Positions 1-5,108 of a DNA stretch of 9,273 nt are shown piece by piece (positions within the stretch are counted from its first letter, which is position 1; each line of letters opens with the position of its first letter). The notes under the pieces are model-generated. The model saw only the letters and a list, made by a program, of their open reading frames with translations. It was not told the origin of the DNA and made no database searches. The stretch is from JANNSW01 sp031431235 (GTDB lineage: Bacteria > Pseudomonadota > Alphaproteobacteria > Rhizobiales > Hyphomicrobiaceae). The translations under genes were made by a program, and so were the position numbers. The stretch is from contig JANPDA010000019.1 in NCBI GenBank assembly GCA_031431235.1, positions 1 through 9,273 of the forward strand. The letters run 5' to 3'.

Positions 1-22
1 GCGTCGGTGACGGCCTCGGCCT

Positions 23-319
23 TCACCCGCCCGCGATCGCCCCCACGATCAGCAGTGGCTCCTTGCCCGTGGCGACAGCCTCGGGCAGCAGCGCGTCCAG
101 CGGCTCGTGGGAGAGGTCACGCTGGCAGGCAAAGAAGCGCAGGAAAGGGCGGCGCTTGCCGGTGCCGGGATCGCGGATCGTGCCGCGTAACGGTGGATGC
201 AGCGCTTCGAGCGCATCGAGAACGCTCGCCGGCGTGACGGGACCCCTCACCTCGACCACGACCTCGCGGTCGACCCGAGCGAGCACCCGCAGTTGCGACG
301 GCAGCACGACCCGGATCAT
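23..319 (-). CDS. MoaD/ThiS family ubiquitin-like protein
   Basis: A 98-residue protein with the size and layout of MoaD/ThiS beta-grasp sulfur carriers. It has an N-terminal hydrophobic beta hairpin (IRVVLPSQLRVLARV, then VVVEVRGPVT), a helix (SVLDALEALHPPLRGTI) and a C-terminal strand leading to the terminal GAIAGG. The C-terminal di-glycine is the residue pair that is adenylated and thiocarboxylated in true MoaD/ThiS proteins. The start ATG (317-319) overlaps the TGA of the upstream BNR-repeat gene in an ATGA arrangement, so translation is probably coupled, and this start matches the expected domain edge. No MoeB/ThiF-like activating enzyme and no molybdopterin or thiamine gene is visible here, so a cofactor-synthesis role is not shown. 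Its pairing with a BNR-repeat protein recalls a gene pair I know from other proteobacteria; its function is unknown to me. Nothing can be said of the 22 bases downstream. Confidence 0.85.
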   Translation of the reverse strand: MIRVVLPSQLRVLARVDREVVVEVRGPVTPASVLDALEALHPPLRGTIRDPGTGKRRPFLRFFACQRDLSHEPLDALLPEAVATGKEPLLIVGAIAGG

Positions 320-1431
320 GGCAGCGTCTGCACCTCGACCGAGACCACCGCGGGCAGATCGCGCACGATCGCGGACCAGCTGTCGCCGGCGTCGGCCGAG
401 GCATAGACCTGCCCGCCCGTGGTGCCGAAATAGACGCCGCACGCATCCAGCGTATCGACCGCCATGGCGTCGCGCAGCACGTTCACATAGCAGTCCTGCT
501 GTGGCAGGCCCTTGGTCAGTGCCTCCCACTCGTTGCCGCCCGCCCGGCTGCGATAGACGCGCAGCTTGCCGTCGGGGGGATAGTGCTCGGCATCGCTCTT
601 GATCGGCACCACATAGACGGTGTCGGGCTCATGGGCATGCACATCGACGACGAAGCCGAAATCGGAGGGCAGGTTGCCGCTGATCTCGCGCCAGGTGTCG
701 CCGGCATCATCGCTGCGCATCACGTCCCAATGCTTCTGCATGAACAGCACGTTCGGCCGCGACCGATGCATGGCGAGGCGATGCACGCAATGGCCGACCT
801 CGGCCGTGGGGTCGGGAATGTAGAGCGAGTTGAGGCCCTTGTTGATCGGGCGCCAGGTCTGACCGGCATCGTCCGAGCGGAAGGCGCCGGCCGCCGAGAT
901 CGCCACGTAGATCCGCTTCGTGTTGCTGGGATCGAGGATGATGGTGTGCAGGCACAGCCCGCCCGCGCCCGGCTGCCCGCTCGGGCCCGATCCGTGCTGG
1001 CGCAATCCCGCCAGCTCCGACCAGCTCTTTCCCCCGTCCCTCGAGCGAAACAGCGCCGCATCCTCGATGCCGGCGTAGACGGTGTCGGGGTCATCGAGCG
1101 CGGGCTCCAGGTGCCAGACCCGCTTGAACTCCCAGGGATGCGGGGTGCCGTCGTACCATTGATGGGTGCCGGGAACGCCGGCGTAGGCGAACTCGTTGCC
1201 GACGGTTGTCCAACTCCGGCCCCCGTCGTCGGAGCGCTGGATCGTCTGGCCGAACCAGCTGCTCGATTGCGATGCGTAGATCCGGTCGGGGTCGGCGGGC
1301 GAGCCCTTGAGATGATAGATCTCCCAGCCACCGAAATGGGGCCCATCGACCTGCCAGTCCCGGCGAGCGCCATCCGAGGTCAGGATGAACGCGCCCTTGC
1401 GGGTGCCGACGAGAACACGAACCTTGCTCAT
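316..1431 (-). CDS. BNR/Asp-box repeat protein, sialidase-like beta-propeller
   Basis: A 371-residue protein built of Asp-box (BNR) repeats with the pattern S-x-D-x-G-x-T/S-W. Visible copies are RSDDGGRSW, RSRDGGKSW, RSDDAGQTW, RSDDAGDTW, a degenerate YRSRAGGNEW and ASADAGDSW, spaced as expected for blades of a beta-propeller. It resembles proteins annotated as exo-alpha-sialidase or WD40/YVTN/BNR-like proteins. I see no signal peptide or membrane segment, so it is probably cytoplasmic, and I cannot identify a sialidase catalytic arginine triad; actual sialidase activity should not be assumed. The ATG at 1431 is chosen because GGAG lies 6 nt upstream and the protein then starts MSKVRVLVGTRKGAF. 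An upstream extension of 20 residues is possible but has a less natural N-terminus. It ends in a 4-base overlap with the MoaD/ThiS-like gene, forming a two-gene unit. Confidence 0.88.
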   Translation of the reverse strand: MSKVRVLVGTRKGAFILTSDGARRDWQVDGPHFGGWEIYHLKGSPADPDRIYASQSSSWFGQTIQRSDDGGRSWTTVGNEFAYAGVPGTHQWYDGTPHPWEFKRVWHLEPALDDPDTVYAGIEDAALFRSRDGGKSWSELAGLRQHGSGPSGQPGAGGLCLHTIILDPSNTKRIYVAISAAGAFRSDDAGQTWRPINKGLNSLYIPDPTAEVGHCVHRLAMHRSRPNVLFMQKHWDVMRSDDAGDTWREISGNLPSDFGFVVDVHAHEPDTVYVVPIKSDAEHYPPDGKLRVYRSRAGGNEWEALTKGLPQQDCYVNVLRDAMAVDTLDACGVYFGTTGGQVYASADAGDSWSAIVRDLPAVVSVEVQTLP

Positions 1432-1630
1432 GGCATGCTCCATCGCGTGCGGGCATTCTGGCGGCGGGCACCTTGGCGCGATGCCGTCCACACCACCAGC
1501 CTAGCAAATGGCGAAGCTGTCGAAAACCCCGCGAGGCAGCACAGCAACAGACCGCACGAAAGGCTTGACGCAGCGCAAAGGCAGCCATCGGCCGCCGGTC
1601 TAGGGGATCGCCACGTCGACCTGCCCCACC
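1432..1630. other. divergent intergenic region, no gene seen
   Basis: About 200 bases separate the minus-strand BNR-repeat gene from the plus-strand small protein gene, so promoters for both should lie here. I see no convincing -35/-10 pair in either direction: a TTGACG at 1565-1570 has no good partner hexamer at 16-18 nt. No repeats or stable hairpins were noticed. Confidence 0.5.
1438..1441 (-). promoter_or_regulatory. ribosome binding site of the BNR-repeat gene
   Basis: On the minus strand this reads GGAG, 6 nt before the ATG at 1431. It decides the start MSKVRV over the in-frame upstream ATG codons, one of which overlaps this site. Confidence 0.6.
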
Positions 1631-1636
1631 GAGGAG
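1631..1636 (+). promoter_or_regulatory. ribosome binding site GAGGAG
   Basis: A strong GAGGAG precedes two adjacent ATG codons. The spacer is 3 nt to the ATG at 1640 and 6 nt to the ATG at 1643, which favours the second. Confidence 0.7.
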
Positions 1637-1642
1637 ACCATG

Positions 1643-2035
1643 ATGAAGAACTATCACGCTGTCGTCTGGCTCGATCACCGCGAAGCGCGGATCTTCTTTT
1701 TCGACCGGCATTCGGTTGCCGAGATCGATCTGGCGACCCACAGCCCCAATCACCATCTGCACCACAAGGCCGGCAGCATCTCGGGCAAGCGCGCGCCCGC
1801 CGACCAGCATTTCTATCATGGGGTCCTGGAGGCCCTGCAGCCGGCCCAGGAATGGCTGATCCTGGGTCCGGGCTCCGCCAAGCTCGAGCTGGTGAAGCAT
1901 GTCCACGAGCACGACCACGCGCTCTCCGACCGCATCGTCGGCGTCGAGACCTCGGATCACCCGACCGACAAGCAGATCGTCGCCCACGCACGCACGTACT
2001 TCAAAGCGGCAGACCGCATGCGCCCGCAACTCTGA
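1643..2035 (+). CDS. translational machinery family protein (release-factor-like domain)
   Basis: A 130-residue, histidine-rich soluble protein starting MKNYHAVVWLDHREARIFFF. It fits a proteobacterial family that NCBI names 'translational machinery protein', which I associate with bacterial archaeo-eukaryotic release-factor (eRF1/Vms1-like) domains. Recognisable family stretches are HAVVWLDHREARI at the N-terminus, HHKAGS in the middle with four histidines around it, LILGPGSAKLELVKHV, and RIVGVETSDHPTDKQIVAHA near the C-terminus. It has no signal peptide or membrane segment. Residue-level function is not established, and neither ribosome binding nor hydrolase activity can be shown from sequence. 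The start at 1643 is preferred over 1640 by ribosome binding site spacing. It is monocistronic: the upstream gene is divergent and downstream lies a gene-free repeat region. No clear intrinsic terminator follows. Confidence 0.82.
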   Translation: MKNYHAVVWLDHREARIFFFDRHSVAEIDLATHSPNHHLHHKAGSISGKRAPADQHFYHGVLEALQPAQEWLILGPGSAKLELVKHVHEHDHALSDRIVGVETSDHPTDKQIVAHARTYFKAADRMRPQL

Positions 2036-2114
2036 CGGACATGGCCAACCGAGCGCCCTGAGGAGACCCGCAAAAACAAGTGAATCGGTTTCATCGAGCC
2101 CATTTCCCGTCCCG

Positions 2115-2290
2115 CCGTCTTCCCGGCCAAGCGACCAGCGGGAGCGCCGAGCCGGGATCCAGCACGAAAAGGGCCGAAGGCACAATAACTCGCACGATCC
2201 CGTCGGGGGACTGGCCCGTCCGGGGCCCTGGATCCCGGGTCGATCTCCGCCCCGCCTGAATGCCGGGGCTTCGAACGCCCGGGAAGACGG
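2115..2290. repeat. GC-rich compound palindrome (four TCCCGG-type arms)
   Basis: Four related arms in alternating orientation occupy this stretch. The outermost pair is a perfect 12-bp inverted repeat, CCGTCTTCCCGG (2115-2126) against CCGGGAAGACGG (2279-2290). The inner pair is a perfect 11-bp inverted repeat, CCGGGATCCAG (2152-2162) against CTGGATCCCGG (2228-2238). Alternatively the left two arms pair as TCCCGGC/GCCGGGA (2121-2127/2151-2157) and the right two as TCCCGGG/CCCGGGA (2233-2239/2278-2284). It resembles the GGATCCCGGG-type intergenic palindromes common in GC-rich alphaproteobacterial genomes. No open frame in it looks like a gene. Confidence 0.7.
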
Positions 2291-2307
2291 AGCAGTTGTT
2301 TTGGGGC

Positions 2308-2321
2308 GCGGCCTAGGCCGC
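2308..2321. repeat. perfect 14-bp palindrome
   Basis: GCGGCCTAGGCCGC reads identically on both strands, with no spacer. It contains a CTAG but lacks the GTGT foot of the hairpin family further right. It could be a protein-binding site or a chance GC-rich palindrome. Confidence 0.5.
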
Positions 2322-2382
2322 AATGGGGCCTGACGGCGCTCGATATCGACCGCCGCCGTACATCGTCTGTCGCAGGGCCGGG

Positions 2383-2460
2383 CTAGTGTGGCGGTTCGGA
2401 AGTTCGCTTCCACCTATCGGCTGTCTCAACAAGCGAACTTCCGAACGTAACGCCACACTA
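2383..2460. repeat. CTAG-bounded hairpin, first of doublet 1
   Basis: The left arm TAGTGTGGCG + GTTCGGAAGTTCGCTT (2384-2409) pairs perfectly with the right arm at 2431-2460, except that the right arm carries an extra GTAA (2447-2450) between the 16-bp inner stem and the 10-bp outer foot. The loop is 21 nt (2410-2430). Two arms of 26 bp with one 4-nt bulge cannot reasonably arise by chance. Confidence 0.93.
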
Positions 2461-2474
2461 AGCTTATGATACTT

Positions 2475-2549
2475 CTAGTGTCCTTATCGTTCGCGAAGTT
2501 CGTACGAGTTCACGGCAGGCGGTGACGAACTTCGCGAACGGGACACTAG
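2475..2549. repeat. CTAG-bounded hairpin, second of doublet 1
   Basis: The left arm CTAGTGTCC + TTAT + CGTTCGCGAAGTTCGT (2475-2503) pairs with the right arm at 2525-2549; TTAT is unpaired. The remaining 25 positions pair perfectly, around a 21-nt loop (2504-2524). The bulge is on the left arm, so relative to the preceding hairpin this copy is inverted and the two bulges face each other across a 14-nt spacer (2461-2474) that contains TATGAT. Confidence 0.93.
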
Positions 2550-2598
2550 TGTTCTGACTCATTCATTCGGTACCCCAAATGAATGGCCAGCCCACTAG
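2546..2598. repeat. CTAG-bounded hairpin, first of doublet 2
   Basis: It runs from CTAG to CTAG, and its left CTAG (2546-2549) is shared with the end of the previous hairpin. The left arm at 2546-2570 pairs imperfectly with 2575-2598. CTAGTG at the foot and CATTCATT/AATGAATG near the loop are exact; the loop is only 4 nt. The stem core differs completely from that of doublet 1. Confidence 0.75.
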
Positions 2599-2610
2599 CC
2601 AACTCTTTGT

Positions 2611-2676
2611 TTGTGTTCCCTCTTTCCATTCATTGATCCAGCTTCGCCGGAATCGAATGAATGGGACGGAACACTA
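2611..2676. repeat. hairpin, second of doublet 2, overlapping the anmK stop codon
   Basis: The left arm at 2611-2639 (TTGTGTTCC foot, CCATTCATT core) pairs with 2649-2676 (AATGAATGG core, GGAACACTA foot), with a short unpaired T-rich stretch in the left arm and a 9-nt loop. The 12-nt spacer from the preceding hairpin contains CAACTCT, as does the spacer at 9231-9243. Independently, the outermost arms of the doublet, 2547-2569 and 2654-2676, match in inverted orientation at 20 of 23 positions. The terminal CTA (2674-2676) is the TAG stop of the minus-strand anmK. Confidence 0.8.
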
Positions 2677-3777
2677 CGCCTTCGCCAGCACCCCGCCGGT
2701 CATCGGCCTGGACACGCCCGTCGTCATCGGGAAGCTCAGCGGCAATCCCCGCAGCGAGCGCACCGCCAGATAGGCCCAGGCTTCCGCCTCCATCGCATCG
2801 CCGTCGAGGCCCAGCACCTCGACCGGCGCCACGGCCGCGTCGAGGTGACCGGCGAGCGCTTCCATCAGCGTGCGGTTGCGCCGCCCGCCGCCGCACACGA
2901 CCCACAGCGCCGGCGGCTCCGGCAGATGCTCGAGGGCGCGGGCGACGGCAGCCGCCGTGAAGGCGGTCAAGGTCGCGGCCCCGTCGGCGGGCGAGATCGT
3001 GCCGGGTCCATCGATCGTGAAGGCGCCACGGTCGAGCGACTTCGGCGGCAACGCGCTGAAGTAGGGGTCCCGCAGCATCACCGCCAGCATGGCCACGTCG
3101 ACGGTGCCCGTGCGAGCGAACCGCCCATCCTCGTCGAGCGCGCGGCCCGTATGCCGCAGCGACCAGTCGTCGATGAGGGCGTTGCCCGGCCCGGTGTCGA
3201 AGGCGATCAGCTGGCCTTCGCGGCCGACCCAGGTGATGTTGGCGACGCCGCCGATGTTGAGGAAGGCGACTGGCCGGGCGGGCGCACGGGCGGCGAGGGC
3301 GCGGTGATAGGCCGGGACCAGCGGCGCGCCCTGGCCGCCGGCCGCCACATCGGCCGCCCGCATGTCATGGACGACATCGATACCGGTCGATTGCGCGAGC
3401 AGCGGGCCGTCGCCGAGTTGCACCGTCAGCCGAGCCATAGGTCGATGCAGCACCGTCTGGCCATGAAAGCCGATCACGTCGATCGTTCGAGCGTCGATTG
3501 CGTTGCTGATCAGGAATTGCTTCACGGCCGCCCCGTGCCGGTTGGTCAGCTCGCGCTCGACCTCGCCGAGGGTACCGGGCCGCTCCTTGCGCTCTCTGAT
3601 CGGCTGTGCATCGACGAGCGCCTGGCGCAATTCGGCCCGGAACGCGTCGGCATAGGGCACGCTGAGGAACGGCCCCCGCTCGACCAGATCCTGGCCGTCG
3701 GTCTCGATCAGCGCCACGTCGATGCCGTCCATCGAGGTGCCGCTCATCAGGCCGAGCGCGCGCGAGCGTTTCGCCAA
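2674..3777 (-). CDS. anmK: anhydro-N-acetylmuramic acid kinase
   Basis: AnmK phosphorylates and ring-opens 1,6-anhydro-N-acetylmuramic acid to MurNAc-6-phosphate, a cytoplasmic step of peptidoglycan recycling. The 367-residue length is normal for the family. Diagnostic stretches are the N-terminal phosphate loop GLMSGTSMDGID (residues 9-20), IGFHGQT (102-108), ADVAAGGQGAPLVP (132-145), FLNIGGVANIT (162-172) and FDTGPGN (183-189), whose Asp184 corresponds to the catalytic base, then a CGGG nucleotide-binding stretch and the PMTGGVLAKA C-terminus. The start is a TTG (3775-3777), because the first in-frame ATG falls inside GLMSGTSMDG; GGGAG lies 6 nt upstream. It is divergent from tyrS with 50 bp between, a neighbour pair I recall from alphaproteobacteria. 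The TAG stop is contributed by the tip of a palindromic repeat, so the original last residues may have differed. No partner MurNAc-6-phosphate etherase is in the window. Confidence 0.95.
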   Translation of the reverse strand: MAKRSRALGLMSGTSMDGIDVALIETDGQDLVERGPFLSVPYADAFRAELRQALVDAQPIRERKERPGTLGEVERELTNRHGAAVKQFLISNAIDARTIDVIGFHGQTVLHRPMARLTVQLGDGPLLAQSTGIDVVHDMRAADVAAGGQGAPLVPAYHRALAARAPARPVAFLNIGGVANITWVGREGQLIAFDTGPGNALIDDWSLRHTGRALDEDGRFARTGTVDVAMLAVMLRDPYFSALPPKSLDRGAFTIDGPGTISPADGAATLTAFTAAAVARALEHLPEPPALWVVCGGGRRNRTLMEALAGHLDAAVAPVEVLGLDGDAMEAEAWAYLAVRSLRGLPLSFPMTTGVSRPMTGGVLAKA

Positions 3778-3827
3778 GGCAGTCTCCCGTGGTATGAGCC
3801 CCGCAAACCTGACATGGGCGAAGACAG
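3778..3827. promoter_or_regulatory. divergent anmK/tyrS intergenic region
   Basis: Only 50 bases separate the two divergent starts, so promoters must be very compact or lie inside the opposing genes' 5' ends. I see no clear -35/-10 pair. The tyrS start has only a weak purine stretch (GAAGA) upstream. Confidence 0.4.
3784..3788 (-). promoter_or_regulatory. ribosome binding site supporting the anmK TTG start
   Basis: On the minus strand this reads GGGAG, 6 nt before the TTG at 3777. No in-frame ATG precedes the catalytic P-loop, so this site fixes the unusual start codon. Confidence 0.7.
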
Positions 3828-5081
3828 ATGAGCAAGCATCGATCCGATTTCCTGCGCACGCTCGAGGAGCGCGGCTTCATCCACCAGGTCTCGCATCCTG
3901 CCGAGCTGGATGCGGCATTGAAGGCTGGGACCGTCACCGCCTACATCGGCTTCGACTGCACGGCCAGGAGCCTGCACGTCGGCTCGCTGGTGCAGATCAT
4001 GCTGCTGCGCTGGCTGCAGCGAACCGGCGGCAAGCCGATCGCCTTGATGGGCGCGGGCACCACCAAGGTCGGCGATCCGACCGGCAAGGACGAATCCCGC
4101 AAGATGCTCACCGACGAGCAGATCGCCGGCAACATGGCCGGCATCAAGCAAGCTTTCGCGCGCTTCCTCGATTTCGGAACGGGCAAGACCGATGCGGTGA
4201 TGGTCGACAACGACGATTGGCTCGGCAAGCTCGGCTACATCGAGTTCCTGCGCGACTATGGGCGCCACTTCACCATCAACCGGATGCTGACGTTCGACTC
4301 GGTGAAGCTGCGCCTCGAGCGCGAGCAACCACTCACTTTCCTCGAGTTCAACTACATGATCCTGCAGGCCTACGACTTTTTGGAGCTGAACCGGCGCCAC
4401 GGTTGCGTGCTGCAGATGGGCGGCTCCGACCAGTGGGGCAACATCGTCAACGGCATGGAGCTGGTGCGCCGCGTCGATGGCCGGGACGCCTACGCCTTGA
4501 CGACGCCGCTGCTGACGACCTCGTCCGGCGCCAAGATGGGCAAGACCGCGGCCGGCGCCGTCTGGCTCAACGCCGACATGCTCTCGCCCTATGCCTACTG
4601 GCAGTACTGGCGCAACGTCGAGGATGACGATGTCGGGCGGTTCCTGAGGCTCTTCACGGAGCTGCCATTGGATGAGATCGCCCGGCTGTCGGCGCTGGGC
4701 GGCGCCGAGATCAACGAGGCCAAGAAAGTGCTGGCGAGCGAGGCAACCGCACTGTTGCACGGCCGGCAGGCGGGGGAGGAAGCGGCCGAGACCGCGCGAA
4801 AAGCCTTCGTCGAGGGTGCGGCCGCGCAAGGCCTGCCGACGATCACGGTCGCAAGGCCCGAGCTCGACGCCGGCATCGGTGTGCTGACCGCCTTCGTCAA
4901 GGCCGGGCTCTGTGCGTCGAACGGGGAAGCCCGCCGGCAGGTGAAGGGCGGCGGCCTCAGGGTCAACGACGAGCCCGTCACCGACGAGAAGGCGATGCTG
5001 CGCACGGCCGACCTTTCGGGCGAAGGCGTCGTCAAGCTCTCGCTGGGGAAGAAGAAGCACGTGCTGTTGCGGGCAGGGTGA
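3828..5081 (+). CDS. tyrS: tyrosyl-tRNA synthetase
   Basis: A class I aminoacyl-tRNA synthetase that charges tRNA-Tyr with tyrosine in the cytoplasm; 417 residues is the usual bacterial size. Active-site features are YIGFD (residues 39-43, tyrosine recognition), the HIGH-equivalent HVGSL (50-54), GDPTG (82-86), FNYMILQAYDF (174-184), QMGGSDQWGN (196-205) and the KMSKS-equivalent KMGKT (236-240). A C-terminal S4 RNA-binding domain covers about 350-410, including ASNGEARRQVKGGGLRVND. The ATG at 3828 gives the normal N-terminus MSKHRSDFLRTLEERGF; its ribosome binding site is weak. There is no T-box-like leader, since only 50 bp separate it from divergent anmK. It converges on the AsmA-like gene with 27 bp between the stops, and no strong terminator hairpin is visible there. 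Confidence 0.97.
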   Translation: MSKHRSDFLRTLEERGFIHQVSHPAELDAALKAGTVTAYIGFDCTARSLHVGSLVQIMLLRWLQRTGGKPIALMGAGTTKVGDPTGKDESRKMLTDEQIAGNMAGIKQAFARFLDFGTGKTDAVMVDNDDWLGKLGYIEFLRDYGRHFTINRMLTFDSVKLRLEREQPLTFLEFNYMILQAYDFLELNRRHGCVLQMGGSDQWGNIVNGMELVRRVDGRDAYALTTPLLTTSSGAKMGKTAAGAVWLNADMLSPYAYWQYWRNVEDDDVGRFLRLFTELPLDEIARLSALGGAEINEAKKVLASEATALLHGRQAGEEAAETARKAFVEGAAAQGLPTITVARPELDAGIGVLTAFVKAGLCASNGEARRQVKGGGLRVNDEPVTDEKAMLRTADLSGEGVVKLSLGKKKHVLLRAG

Positions 5082-5108
5082 AAGACCGGCCGTCCTCCCA
5101 GGCTCCGC

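Noticed and set aside
583..2061. 492-codon plus-strand frame
   Set aside because: It is antisense to the BNR-repeat gene and crosses the small protein gene in another frame; no domain is visible.
1091..2413. 440-codon minus-strand frame
   Set aside because: It overlaps two well-supported genes and the palindromic repeats, with biased shadow-like composition.
2383..2549. Integron attC sites, because of imperfect palindromes with extrahelical bases
   Set aside because: The conserved GTTRRRY/RYYYAAC core sites are missing and no gene cassette or integrase is present.
2475..2549. Ordinary intrinsic terminator
   Set aside because: The hairpins have long 21-nt loops and no poly-T tract follows the stem on either strand, although termination or RNA stabilisation as a side effect is possible.
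2383..2676. CRISPR array
   Set aside because: The repeated units are inverted hairpins with variable stems and no direct repeats with regular unique spacers; no cas gene is nearby.
2611..3831. 406-codon plus-strand frame
   Set aside because: It is antisense to anmK, which has clear kinase motifs on the minus strand.
3747..5060. 437-codon minus-strand frame
   Set aside because: It is antisense to tyrS, whose active-site motifs prove the plus-strand reading.
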